Origin: Deltaproteobacteria bacterium | GTDB taxonomy: Bacteria > Desulfobacterota > Deferrisomatia > Deferrisomatales > JACRMM01 | Length of the DNA: 64,000 nt | NCBI GenBank assembly: GCA_016214985.1 | Contig: JACRMM010000057.1 | Location: 1-64,000 of the forward strand | Direction of reading: 5' to 3' | Shown here: one piece after another, positions 55,312 through 63,692 of the stretch | Position numbering within the stretch: position 1 is the stretch's first letter | Layout of the letters: each line of letters opens with the position of its first letter | Translations under genes and position numbers: made by a program | Notes under the pieces: generated by a model | The model's database searches: none | Seen by the model: the letters and a program-made list of their open reading frames with translations, nothing else | What the model was told of the DNA's origin: nothing

Positions 55312-56097
55312 CTATTTCCCCTCGAAGTTGGCCTTGCGCTTCTCCAGGAACGCCGTCATCCCTTCCTTCTGATCCGCCGTCGTGAAGCAAAGCGCAAACG
55401 CGTCGCTTTCTAGCACACAGGCGTTGTCCAGGTCCAGATCCTGGCCGCGCTGGATCGTCTCCTTGGCAAGCCGGACCGCCACGGGTCCCTTGGACGCAAC
55501 GACTCGGGCCATCTTGAAAGCCTCCTCTCGGAGGCTCTCCGCCGGGAACACACGGGTGACGAGCCCGGCGGCCAGCGCCTCGTCAGCTTTGAGGTTGCGG
55601 GCGGTGGTCACCAGCTCCAGGGCGAGGGCGCGGCCCACGAGGCGAGTCAGGCGCTGGGTGCCTCCGAAGCCCGGTGTCACGCCCAGATTCACCTCCGGCT
55701 GCCCGAAGAGCGCCCGGTCGCTCGCCAGGATCCAGTCGCAGCTCATGGCGAGCTCGCACCCGCCGCCGAGGCAGTACCCGTTGACGACCGCGATCACCGG
55801 GACACGGAGGTTCTCCAGAGACCGCAGAACGCGAAGCCCCTGGAGGGAGAACTCCTTGGCCTCGACCGCGGTGAAGCTCTGCATGGCGCTGATGTCGGCC
55901 CCAGCCACAAAGGCCTTGTCTCCGGCTCCCGTGACCAGCAGCACGCGCGCGGCCCCGTCGGCGGCGACCTGAGCGACGGCCTGCCCGATCTCGCCGAGGG
56001 TCGCCGGATTCAGGGCGTTCAAGGCTTTGGGCCGGTTGACCGTCAGGAGATAGATGCCCGGTTCGGGCATCTCGAGGACGATATTCTCAAAGGACAC
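55312..56097 (-). CDS. Enoyl-CoA hydratase (crotonase)
   Basis: This 261-residue crotonase-fold enzyme hydrates crotonyl-CoA. It has the oxyanion-hole GAGDKAFVAGADISAMQSF near residue 56 and NGYCLGGGCELAMSCDWI near 107 with the first catalytic Glu, and the second Glu in LFGQPEVNLGVTPGFGGTQR near 133. The C terminus ends FLEKRKANFEGK, as in Crt. It overlaps no neighbour; hbd is 13 bases upstream. Confidence 0.94.
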   Translation of the reverse strand: MSFENIVLEMPEPGIYLLTVNRPKALNALNPATLGEIGQAVAQVAADGAARVLLVTGAGDKAFVAGADISAMQSFTAVEAKEFSLQGLRVLRSLENLRVPVIAVVNGYCLGGGCELAMSCDWILASDRALFGQPEVNLGVTPGFGGTQRLTRLVGRALALELVTTARNLKADEALAAGLVTRVFPAESLREEAFKMARVVASKGPVAVRLAKETIQRGQDLDLDNACVLESDAFALCFTTADQKEGMTAFLEKRKANFEGK

Positions 56098-56110
56098 GGT
56101 TCACCTCCCC

Positions 56111-56965
56111 TTACGCGGAGTAGTCGTAGAAGCCCTTGCCGGTCTTTCGACCCAGGTTACCGGCGTCCACCATCTTCTTGAGAAGCGGGCAGGGCCGGTA
56201 CTTGGAGTCGCCGAACCCCTCGTACAACACCTCCATGATGTAGAGGCACACATCAAGCCCAATCAGGTCTGCGAGCTCGAGCGGTCCCATAGGATGGTTC
56301 ATACCGAGCTTCATGACGGTGTCGATATCTTTCGGCGAGGCGATGCCCTCGTAGAGCGTGAAGACAGCCTCGTTGATCATGGGCATGAGGATGCGGTTCG
56401 AGACGAACCCCGGGCTGTCGTTGACGGTGACCGGCACCTTGGCGAGCTTCTTGGAGAGGTCTTCGATGACGGCGAAGACCTCATCCGAGGTCTGGAGGCC
56501 GCGGATGATCTCGACAAGCTTCATGACCGGTACGGGATTCATGAAGTGCATGCCGATCACCTTATCGGCGCGCTTGGTGACCTTGCCGATCTTCGTGATG
56601 GCGATGGAGGACGTGTTCGAGGCGAGGATCGCCGACGACTTGCAGAGGCGGTCGAGGTCCTCGAAGATCTTGAGCTTCACCGGCAGATTCTCGGTCGCGG
56701 CCTCGACCACCACGTCGACGTCCGCGAACTCAGCCAGCTGGGTCGTCCCTCGGATCCGTGCCAGGGAAGTGGCCTTGGCGACTGCGGTCATCTTGTCCTT
56801 GGAAACCAGCCGGTCGAGATTCTTCTCGATGGCTGCGATCCCCTTCGCCACGAACTCGTTCGCGATGTCTTGCAGCACCACCTCGTACCCGGAGGTGGCA
56901 AACACCTGGGCGATTCCGTGCCCCATCGTTCCTGCGCCGATGACTCCCACCTTCTTGATGTCCAC
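56111..56965 (-). CDS. 3-hydroxybutyryl-CoA dehydrogenase
   Basis: The 284-residue Hbd-type enzyme has the NAD-binding KVGVIGAGTMGHGIAQVFAT at the N terminus, ASNTSSIAITKIGKVTKRAD near 112, the catalytic His in VIGMHFMNPVPVMKLVE near 135, and the C-terminal domain GLDVCLYIMEVLYEGFGDSK. It oxidises 3-hydroxybutyryl-CoA to acetoacetyl-CoA. It sits between thiolase and crotonase in the operon. Confidence 0.94.
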   Translation of the reverse strand: MDIKKVGVIGAGTMGHGIAQVFATSGYEVVLQDIANEFVAKGIAAIEKNLDRLVSKDKMTAVAKATSLARIRGTTQLAEFADVDVVVEAATENLPVKLKIFEDLDRLCKSSAILASNTSSIAITKIGKVTKRADKVIGMHFMNPVPVMKLVEIIRGLQTSDEVFAVIEDLSKKLAKVPVTVNDSPGFVSNRILMPMINEAVFTLYEGIASPKDIDTVMKLGMNHPMGPLELADLIGLDVCLYIMEVLYEGFGDSKYRPCPLLKKMVDAGNLGRKTGKGFYDYSA

Positions 56966-57076
56966 GGTGTCCTCCTTTCAACGCAATGCAATCCGATGCC
57001 AATACTGTCGATCCCGCGCTTCGAATCCCCTCAGGGGCCCCAATTCCGGCCTTCGGTCGTTCCTCCCTCGGGCGCG

Positions 57077-58261
57077 CTACCGTTCCACCACCATCGCCAC
57101 GGCACCGCCGCCGCCGAGGCACAGGGTCGCCAAGCCCCGCTTGAGCCCGCGCGCTTGCATGGCGTAGAGCAGGGTCGTGAGCACCCGGGCGCCGCTGGCC
57201 CCAATGGGGTGACCCAGGGCGATCGCGCCGCCGTTGACGTTGACCCGAGTCCAATCCCAGCCGAGCTCGCTGCCATCGGCGAGGCACTGGGCGGCGAAAG
57301 CCTCGTTGGCCTCGATGAGGTCGAAGTCCCCGATCGAGTAGCCGCCCAGCCCCATCACCTTGCGCACCGCATCGATGGGAGCGAAGAAGACATCCTTGGG
57401 GTCGCGGTGCGCCGCTCCGTACTCCTTGATCGTCGCGAGGACGGGCAGTCCCTTGGCCGCGGCGTACTCTCGGGAGGTCACGACCACGGCGCTCGCGCCA
57501 TCGGTGAGCCCAGGCGCGTTCCCGGCCGTGACAATGCCGTCCTTCTGGAAGGCGGCGCGCAACTTCGCGAGGCTCTCGGTGGTGGTCTGCGCCTTGACCG
57601 GCTCATCGGTGTCAAACACGACGGGGTCGCCCTTCTTGCTCGGGATCTGCACGGGGACGATCTCGGCCCTGAAGGCTCCACTCGCGATGGCCCTGGCCGC
57701 TTTCTGCTGGCTCGCCGCAGCGAACTCGTCGAGCTGCACGCGCGTCAAGCCGGCCTTCTCGGCCGTGTACTCGGCCAGGTTGCCCATGTGCACGTCGTTG
57801 AACGCACACCACAGGCCGTCGTGGATCATGGCGTCGATCGTCTGGAAGTGCCCCATGCGGACACCGTTGCGAAGGTTCTTTTGCAGGTGGGGAGCCGTGG
57901 ACATGCTCTCCATTCCCCCCGCGACCGCGACGTCGGCTTGGCCCAGCGCGATCGCTTGGGCGGCGAGCATGACGGCCTTCAGGCCCGACCCGCACACCAT
58001 GTTGAGGGTGAACGCATTGACGCGGGAGGAGAGCCCCCCCTTCAGGGCCGCCTGACGCGCCGGGTTCTGGCCCACACCCGCCTGGAGGACGTTGCCCATG
58101 ATGCACTCGGTCACCGCCTCGGGATCCACTCCGGCCCTTCGCACAGCCTCCCGGACCGCGAAGCCTCCCAGGTCAGGGGCCGCGAAGTTGCCGAGGGTCC
58201 CGAGGTAACCCCCGATGGGGGTGCGGCAGGCAGAGACGATGACGGCGTCGCGTGGGCTCAT
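57077..58261 (-). CDS. Acetyl-CoA C-acetyltransferase (thiolase)
   Basis: The 394-residue thiolase cleaves acetoacetyl-CoA. The nucleophile Cys is in LNMVCGSGLKAVM near residue 88, the His in GGAIALGHPIGASGARVL near 350 and the second Cys in LATLCLGGGGAVAMVVE at the end. The ATG at 58261 matches the family N terminus (DAVIVSACRTPIGGYLG). It is the second gene of the operon after the XRE-cupin regulator, with a 40-base gap. Confidence 0.94.
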   Translation of the reverse strand: MSPRDAVIVSACRTPIGGYLGTLGNFAAPDLGGFAVREAVRRAGVDPEAVTECIMGNVLQAGVGQNPARQAALKGGLSSRVNAFTLNMVCGSGLKAVMLAAQAIALGQADVAVAGGMESMSTAPHLQKNLRNGVRMGHFQTIDAMIHDGLWCAFNDVHMGNLAEYTAEKAGLTRVQLDEFAAASQQKAARAIASGAFRAEIVPVQIPSKKGDPVVFDTDEPVKAQTTTESLAKLRAAFQKDGIVTAGNAPGLTDGASAVVVTSREYAAAKGLPVLATIKEYGAAHRDPKDVFFAPIDAVRKVMGLGGYSIGDFDLIEANEAFAAQCLADGSELGWDWTRVNVNGGAIALGHPIGASGARVLTTLLYAMQARGLKRGLATLCLGGGGAVAMVVER

Positions 58262-58301
58262 GGCCTTCTCCTCGAAGCAAGTTGTGGTTCGGTGACCGAC
58301 G

Positions 58302-58880
58302 TCAGTGCTTGTTCTCTTCGTAGAGGACCGCAAGGACTCGGGCCCCCTCCATCACGCGGATTCGGTGCGGGACCTGGGCGTTGTAGTACATGCTGTCGCC
58401 TGCGCCCAGCTCGAACTGTTGCTTCCCATACTCCACGGCCAACCTTCCCTTGAGGACGAAGAGGAATTCCTCTCCCGCGTACGTCATTTCCTTGATCGAA
58501 AATTCACACGGGTCGTCGCAATCAATTAGGAACGGGCTCATCGCCCGCTCGTCCAACCCGTGAGCGAGATCCTTGTAGGGAAGCATGTGTGGAAGTTCGT
58601 TTCGCTGGACCCGGGGTTCGCTCCCCACGCGTGTGACCACGTAGTCCGCGGCGGCGTCCCCGTCCTCTTGGAAGAAGTAGCCGATCTTCACCCCCAGGGC
58701 TTCGGCGAAGATCCAGAGGGTGGCGATCGAAGGCGCAACGATGTTGTTCTCCACCTGAGAGACCATGGCCGAGCTGAGGGCGGTCCGCTCCGCGAGGTCC
58801 TTGAGGGTCAGACCCTTCTGCCGGCGGAGCTCCTTGATACGCCTGCCGAGGTTGAGTTTTTCCAGCAGCTGTTTCTTCAT
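58302..58880 (-). CDS. XRE-family regulator with C-terminal cupin domain
   Basis: This 192-residue protein has an N-terminal helix-turn-helix (LGRRIKELRRQKGLTLKDLA, SSAMVSQVENNIVAPSIATL) at about 11-62 and a C-terminal cupin (YAGEEFLFVLKGRLAVEYGK near 134, then VPHRIRV). Such proteins sense a small ligand and often control the operon they head. Here the gene is first in the butyryl-CoA oxidation operon. A perfect 16-base palindrome lies 40 bases upstream of the ATG, in the predicted leader. Confidence 0.92.
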   Translation of the reverse strand: MKKQLLEKLNLGRRIKELRRQKGLTLKDLAERTALSSAMVSQVENNIVAPSIATLWIFAEALGVKIGYFFQEDGDAAADYVVTRVGSEPRVQRNELPHMLPYKDLAHGLDERAMSPFLIDCDDPCEFSIKEMTYAGEEFLFVLKGRLAVEYGKQQFELGAGDSMYYNAQVPHRIRVMEGARVLAVLYEENKH

Positions 58881-58919
58881 GGGAGGTCCTGCAGCCGAGA
58901 CGAGAACCCTTAAAGAGGG

Positions 58920-58935
58920 CTAAATAAAGATTTAG
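58920..58935. promoter_or_regulatory. Palindromic operator candidate for the XRE-cupin regulator
   Basis: CTAAAT-AAAG-ATTTAG is a perfect inverted repeat in an A+T-rich patch that stands out from the GC-rich surroundings. It lies just downstream of the predicted promoter and upstream of the regulator gene, where a bound repressor would block transcription. Confidence 0.55.
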
Positions 58936-58954
58936 TAAGACTGAAACGGCGCCG

Positions 58955-58983
58955 ACGGTAAAGAATCGAAAACAGAGAGTCAA
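58955..58983 (-). promoter_or_regulatory. Probable sigma-70-type promoter of the beta-oxidation operon
   Basis: On the minus strand TTGACT (58983-58978) and TACCGT (58960-58955) are 17 bases apart. Transcription would start near 58948, and the palindrome at 58920-58935 would be within the first 30 bases of the transcript. Confidence 0.45.
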
Positions 58984-59268
58984 GGTTTTTCTCTCGAACG
59001 TTCTTGAGTGGAAATCAGATCTCCTCCTGCCAGAGACCCCCAAACGAAGGAGACAAATTTCAAACGATCTCCCGACCGTTCTTGGCCGAGAATTGGCCTC
59101 TTCTGCGGCAGAACGCGCCCTGGCGACGTTCGCCTGTGCACCATGAGACTGAAATGTTACCCGGCGTTTGAAATTGCAGCCCCAGGGGGGTGATGCCCCC
59201 GTCGCCAGTGGAGGGGAGGCGGTGCCCCCGCGGTCGCTCACGGCTCCGACTTTTTTCGACACATGCCC
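58984..59268. other. Intergenic region with a long-spaced inverted repeat
   Basis: No gene is apparent. An 11-bp perfect inverted repeat, AATTTCAAACG at 59056-59066 and CGTTTGAAATT at 59164-59174, brackets 97 bases that contain a shorter GGCC..GGCC repeat. It could be a pair of regulator sites or the ends of a small non-coding element. Confidence 0.4.
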
Positions 59269-59297
59269 TTGACATCGAGTCGCCTTCGATTCATAGT
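59269..59297 (+). promoter_or_regulatory. Sigma-70-type promoter upstream of a structured leader
   Basis: A consensus TTGACA (59269-59274) is 17 bases from CATAGT (59292-59297). Transcription would start near 59304, about 25 bases before the large hairpin at 59329-59387. Confidence 0.5.
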
Positions 59298-59303
59298 CCT
59301 CCC

Positions 59304-59395
59304 ACAGTTTGCTCCTCCCAGACCAGTTGGGGGAGTTCGGAACCGCAACGCTCTTTGCCCCCCCGGAGAGCAGCGCCGAACTCCCCCTTTCCATT
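59304..59395 (+). ncRNA. Candidate structured RNA or attenuator upstream of amtB
   Basis: GGGGGAGTTCGG (59329-59340) pairs perfectly with CCGAACTCCCCC (59376-59387). Inside, CGC/GCG (59344-59346 with 59373-59375) and GCTCT/AGAGC (59350-59354 with 59367-59371) give nested stems capped by a C-rich loop. CTTTCCATTTGTC follows, resembling a weak terminator tail. With the promoter at 59269 this could be a short small RNA, or a leader of amtB. I recognise no Rfam-type family. Confidence 0.45.
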
Positions 59396-59539
59396 TGTCA
59401 CCCCGAGTCGCCTCGATCCCCTTCGCTCGCAACGATTTCGTCGTTCTCGGCGCCGTGGCCGGCCGGGAAGACGACATTTTTGTTGCCGCTCCCCTCCCTC
59501 GTGCCGTCGCTTCACAGGAATGTCAGGAACTTGTCGCTT

Positions 59540-59556
59540 GGGCACCGGCCTTGCTA
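59540..59556 (+). promoter_or_regulatory. Sigma-54-type promoter for amtB
   Basis: GGGCACC-GGCC-TTGCT matches the -24/-12 consensus (TGGCACG-N4-TTGCW) with GG at 59541-59542 and GC at 59553-59554. Transcription would start near 59566, 34 bases before the amtB ATG. Sigma-54/NtrC control is usual for ammonium transporter operons. Confidence 0.65.
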
Positions 59557-59599
59557 GGGCGGTACCGTTGCCGCTGACATCCTGAGTGGGAGGGTCTCG

Positions 59600-60874
59600 A
59601 TGCTAAAATACCGCTTGCTGGTCGCCACGGTCCTCTCCGCGCTGTTCACCGGACCTGCCTTCGCCGCCGATGCGGCGCTGAATGCAGGCGACACGGCCTG
59701 GGTCCTCGCCTCGTCGGCTCTGGTGCTTCTGATGGTGCCCGGCCTGGCACTCTTCTATGCGGGCATGGTGCGGAGCAAGAACGTCCTGTCCACCCTCATG
59801 ATGAGTTTCATCTGTATGGGCGTGGTCGGAATCCAGTGGATGGCCTTCGGGTACACGCTGTCGTTCGGCGGCGGCGGACACCCCCTTCTCGGCGGACTCG
59901 ATCAGCTCTTCTTGGTCGGAATCTCGCCCGAAAGCCTCAAAGGGACGATCCCCACCCTGGCTTTCGCCCTGTTCCAGGGGATGTTTGCGGTGATCACGCC
60001 CGCCTTGATCAGCGGCGCGGTCGTCGAGCGGATCAAGTTCGGCGCATACACGCTCCTCGTGTTTCTCTGGTCGGTGCTCGTCTATGATCCCCTGGCACAC
60101 TGGGTCTGGGGCGACGGCGGTTGGCTGTTGAAGCTCGGATGCCTCGACTTCGCGGGCGGTACCGTCGTCCACATCTCATCGGGAGCCTCAGCGCTCGCCG
60201 CGATCCTGGTCCTCGGGAAACGCCGCGGCTACCCGCAGGAGGCTTTCGTCCCCCACAATCTAACCCTCACGCTCTTTGGCGCCGGGCTTCTGTGGTTCGG
60301 TTGGTTCGGCTTCAACGCGGGCAGCGCCCTGGCAGCGAACGGAGTCGCTGCGCTGGCGTTCACCTCGAGTCACGTGGCCTCGGCAGCGGGGCTTATCGGC
60401 TGGCTGCTCGCCGAGAAGCGACGCTTCGGCAAACCCAGCGCCCTCGGCGCCGCGTCGGGATGCGTGGCAGGGTTGGTCGCCATCACCCCGGGAGCAGGGT
60501 TCATCACGCCGGCCTGGGCTGCCCTGGTGGGCTTGGCAGCGGGGGTGATCTGCTTCCAGGCCGTGTGTCTCAAGGGGAAGCTCGGCTACGACGACGCTCT
60601 TGACGTGGTCGGGGTACACGGGGTCGGCGGCACCCTCGGAGCGATTCTCACAGGCGTGTTCGCCACGGTCGGTGCCCAGAGCGTGTTGACCGGGAACGTG
60701 GGGCAGCTGGGCATTCAGGTGCTCGGCGCCGCCGTTTCGGCCGGTTACGCGTTCGCCGTCACTTTCGGACTCGTCAAGATCCTGGATAAGACGATCGGCC
60801 TTCGGGTGGAGCCGGCCGATGAACTCACGGGCCTCGATCAGACCCAGCACGGCGAGGTCGGCTACTCGCTGTGA
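59600..60874 (+). CDS. amtB: Ammonium transporter
   Basis: The 424-residue Amt protein has a cleavable signal (LLVATVLSALFTGPAFA) and eleven membrane helices. Signature parts are VPGLALFYAGMVRSKNVLST near 47, the periplasmic gate FDFAGGTVVHISSGASALAA-like region near 188 with the first pore His (VVHI), and DVVGVHGVGGTLGAILTGVF near 335 with the second pore His. It imports ammonium and is gated by PII. glnD overlaps its stop (GTGA), and PII follows, so nitrogen sensing and transport are encoded together. Confidence 0.95.
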   Translation: MLKYRLLVATVLSALFTGPAFAADAALNAGDTAWVLASSALVLLMVPGLALFYAGMVRSKNVLSTLMMSFICMGVVGIQWMAFGYTLSFGGGGHPLLGGLDQLFLVGISPESLKGTIPTLAFALFQGMFAVITPALISGAVVERIKFGAYTLLVFLWSVLVYDPLAHWVWGDGGWLLKLGCLDFAGGTVVHISSGASALAAILVLGKRRGYPQEAFVPHNLTLTLFGAGLLWFGWFGFNAGSALAANGVAALAFTSSHVASAAGLIGWLLAEKRRFGKPSALGAASGCVAGLVAITPGAGFITPAWAALVGLAAGVICFQAVCLKGKLGYDDALDVVGVHGVGGTLGAILTGVFATVGAQSVLTGNVGQLGIQVLGAAVSAGYAFAVTFGLVKILDKTIGLRVEPADELTGLDQTQHGEVGYSL

Positions 60875-63315
60875 ACCGCGCCGCCCTCCCTTTCGACCCC
60901 GCGGTCGCCAAAGAGCAGATCGCGCAGGCTCGGCGGGCCCTCGGTGAAGGCCGACTCCGCTCCGCCGATTACCTGGCGGTCGTGGACGGGACGGTCTCCG
61001 CCCTTGGGAGGGCGGCACAATGGGACGTGCCGGGCCGTGCCCTCATCGCCCTTGGCGGTTACGGCCGCGGAGAGTTGTCACCCCGAAGCGACATCGACCT
61101 ACTGTTCCTCTCGGCTCGCAGTGACGCGCCCCGGAACTCAGTGGAAGCTGTGCTCTACCCCCTTTGGGACCTGGGCTTCGACGTAGGACACGGGCTGAGG
61201 ACACCGCGGGAGTGCGCACGCCTCGCCACAGAAGATCTGGCTGCCGCCACAGCGCTGCTCGACGCAAGGCTCCTCCTGGGAGACGCCTCGTTGCTCGAAG
61301 ACGCCCGGCGCAAGGCCGGCATCCGCCCCGGCGGCAGCCGCGAGATGCGCCGCTGGGTGGGACGTATCCTCACGGAGGTAGCCGGCCGCAGGGAGCGCTT
61401 CGGCGAAGTCTCGCACCTCCTGGAGCCCCACATCAAGGAAGGCAAGGGCGGTCTTCGGGACTTCCAAGCCGCTCGATGGATCCTCACCTGTCTCGGCCAA
61501 ACACCGGGGACGGTCGCAGCCGAGACGGAGAACGCAGCAGGCGCACAGGAGGGCTATGACTTCCTGATCCGAGCTCGAAACGCCCTGCATGCCGTGGCGG
61601 GCCGCAAGACGGACCACCTCACCTTTGACCTCCATCGGGAGGTGGCGCAGCAGGTGTTTCCAGGGGCTCCGGTCGAAGACTTCTTCGCTGCCCTTCACCG
61701 CGCCAGCCACGCCGTGCTCTCGGCCTGGGAAGAGCTCGCACCGGCGGCCCGGGAGGCGTTGGCCCCGCGCCTTCTCCGCCGTCCGCTCTCGGATGCCGCT
61801 CCCCGCGGCCAACGCCTCGCTCAAGCGTTGGCCGCATGGGCCCGCAGCGGCGACCCCATGCCGCCCCCGCTGCGCCATGCCGTCATCCGCGGAGAGGCGG
61901 GCGTCGTGGGCGGGGCACTCGTCGAGGCCGTGGCGGGGACGCTCCGCTCCCGCGTGCCCCTGGCGCCGCTGCTCCACGAAATTCACCGGCTGGGGCGCCT
62001 GTCGCTCGTGGCCCCCGAGGTCGAAGCGGTGGCCCACCAGGTCCATTACGACGCCCGCCACGCGTTCACCACCGGGGTTCACTGCATCGAGACCCTCGCC
62101 GTCTTCGAGGACCTGTGGCTGGGACTCCTGGAAAAGGAAGAACCTCACCTGACGAGGATCGCGGGTGCGGTTGCGCGGCCTCCGGTAGCCCGCCTCGCCG
62201 CCTTGTGCCACGACCTGGGAAAGGGACAGAGCGAGGAAACCGGCGAGGGGCACGCCGAGGCGGGCATCGCGCCGGCGACAAGCCTCGCGCTTCGCCTGGG
62301 ATTCGACGAGGAGGAGGCCGACGCGGTTGCGGCCCTCGTGCGCCAACACCGCGCTATCCCCTCCATCGCCTTTGGCAGGGACCTGGAGAGCCCGGCCTCC
62401 TGGGCGGAGGCCCGGAGGGCGTCGGCGCCCCCCGCGGGGCTCGAGGAGCTCGTGGTTCTTGCCTACGCCGATCTGAAGGCGACGAACCCCAAAGGATGGT
62501 CCGGGGTCTGGAGCGACTGGAAGCGGGACCTTCTGCTTACCCTCTATGCGCGGGCCTCTGCAGAAACGCCGACCGCAGCACGGGCCCCGATCGGCGCGGC
62601 GAAGGATTCTCGGGTCCCGCCTCGGGAAGCCGCACAGATTCCCCCGGATCTTCTCGGCCACCTGCTCCAACTCGCGCAGGAGCTCGGCGACCGGCCGGCC
62701 GCCTGGAAGGTGGACCTGCACGCCGGAGGCCTGGCGGAGATCCTCGGGGTTGCCCACGCGACGCCCCGGCTGCTCTCTGCCGTCACAGGGGCACTCGCGG
62801 GTCTTCGGTTCGACATCCTCTCCTTCCAGGTCCACACCTGGGCCGATGGCAGCGTCCACCTCTGGATCCGAGCCGCCCACTCCAAGACCCCCCCGGGTGC
62901 CGAAGAGGTCGCGCGGCACCTCACCGGCAGCCTCACCGGCGAGGTCCCGGCCTTCCGGCCCCGGCGCTCCGCCTTGCGGGATCCGAGGACCGACGCGATC
63001 CCGGTCGAACAGAAGATCCGGATGCGCGACGGGGACGACCCCTACCACAGCGTGCTCGAGGTGCGGTGTCGCGATCGTCAGGGGCTCATCCGAGACCTGG
63101 CCCGCGCGTTCGAGCACCACGGTCTGACCGTAACCTATGCCCTGGTCACCACGGTGGGGCCCATGGCTCAGGACGTCTTCCACCTGCGAGACATCTTCGG
63201 CGGCCGCGTCGAGGGCGACGCCAAGGTCCGCGCTCTGCTCGCGTCCGTGGCCGCGGCGTCGGAGGTGGCCGGGCCGGGAGAAAGCGAATACACTCGAACT
63301 ACGCCGCCGGGGTGA
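60871..63315 (+). CDS. glnD: Bifunctional PII uridylyltransferase / uridylyl-removing enzyme
   Basis: The 814-residue GlnD has the nucleotidyltransferase motif LGGYGRGELSPRSDIDLLFL at residues 61-80, a central PII-uridylyltransferase helical region (EVSHLLEPHIKEGKGGLRDF), an HD domain (RHAFTTGVHCIETL, LCHDLGKGQSEE) for de-uridylylation, and two C-terminal ACT domains, one near 620-680 and the other starting VLEVRCRDRQGLIRDLARAF. It senses glutamine and modifies the PII protein encoded just downstream. It starts at a GTG overlapping the amtB stop. Confidence 0.94.
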   Translation: MNRAALPFDPAVAKEQIAQARRALGEGRLRSADYLAVVDGTVSALGRAAQWDVPGRALIALGGYGRGELSPRSDIDLLFLSARSDAPRNSVEAVLYPLWDLGFDVGHGLRTPRECARLATEDLAAATALLDARLLLGDASLLEDARRKAGIRPGGSREMRRWVGRILTEVAGRRERFGEVSHLLEPHIKEGKGGLRDFQAARWILTCLGQTPGTVAAETENAAGAQEGYDFLIRARNALHAVAGRKTDHLTFDLHREVAQQVFPGAPVEDFFAALHRASHAVLSAWEELAPAAREALAPRLLRRPLSDAAPRGQRLAQALAAWARSGDPMPPPLRHAVIRGEAGVVGGALVEAVAGTLRSRVPLAPLLHEIHRLGRLSLVAPEVEAVAHQVHYDARHAFTTGVHCIETLAVFEDLWLGLLEKEEPHLTRIAGAVARPPVARLAALCHDLGKGQSEETGEGHAEAGIAPATSLALRLGFDEEEADAVAALVRQHRAIPSIAFGRDLESPASWAEARRASAPPAGLEELVVLAYADLKATNPKGWSGVWSDWKRDLLLTLYARASAETPTAARAPIGAAKDSRVPPREAAQIPPDLLGHLLQLAQELGDRPAAWKVDLHAGGLAEILGVAHATPRLLSAVTGALAGLRFDILSFQVHTWADGSVHLWIRAAHSKTPPGAEEVARHLTGSLTGEVPAFRPRRSALRDPRTDAIPVEQKIRMRDGDDPYHSVLEVRCRDRQGLIRDLARAFEHHGLTVTYALVTTVGPMAQDVFHLRDIFGGRVEGDAKVRALLASVAAASEVAGPGESEYTRTTPPG

Positions 63316-63353
63316 CGTGCCGCGGCGCCACTCGCGAAGAAGGAGGGATCCCC

Positions 63354-63692
63354 GTGAAGAAGATCGAAGCCATCATCAAGCCCTTCAAGCTCGACGACGT
63401 GAAGGACTCGCTGAGGGAGGCGGGAATCCAGGGAATGACCGCGATTGAGGTCAAGGGGTTCGGCCGGCAGAAAGGGCACACCGAGCACTATCGGGGCGCC
63501 GAGTACACCGTCGACTTCGTCCCCAAGGTCAAGATCGAACTGGTCGTCCCCGACTCCCTGGCCGCCCGAACGGTCGAGGCCATTCTGGCCGCAGCGAAGA
63601 CAGGCAAGATCGGCGACGGGAAGATCTTCGTCCTCCCGGTCGAGGAGACCATCCGCATCCGCACCGGCGAGAAGGGCGACGAGGCTCTCTAA
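63354..63692 (+). CDS. glnB: Nitrogen regulatory PII protein
   Basis: This 112-residue PII protein has the N terminus KKIEAIIKPFKLDDVKDSL, the T loop with the uridylylation Tyr in YRGAEYTVDFVPK, the B loop AAKTGKIGDGKIFVLPVEE and the C-terminal IRIRTGEKGDEAL. It signals 2-oxoglutarate and energy status, gating AmtB and controlling glutamine synthetase. GTG start after AAGGAGGG. Its place with amtB could equally justify the name glnK. Confidence 0.95.
   Translation: MKKIEAIIKPFKLDDVKDSLREAGIQGMTAIEVKGFGRQKGHTEHYRGAEYTVDFVPKVKIELVVPDSLAARTVEAILAAAKTGKIGDGKIFVLPVEETIRIRTGEKGDEAL

Noticed and set aside
59008..59193. A 61-codon plus-strand ORF in the amtB upstream region
   Set aside because: No ribosome-binding site or recognisable motif, and it spans the inverted-repeat region.
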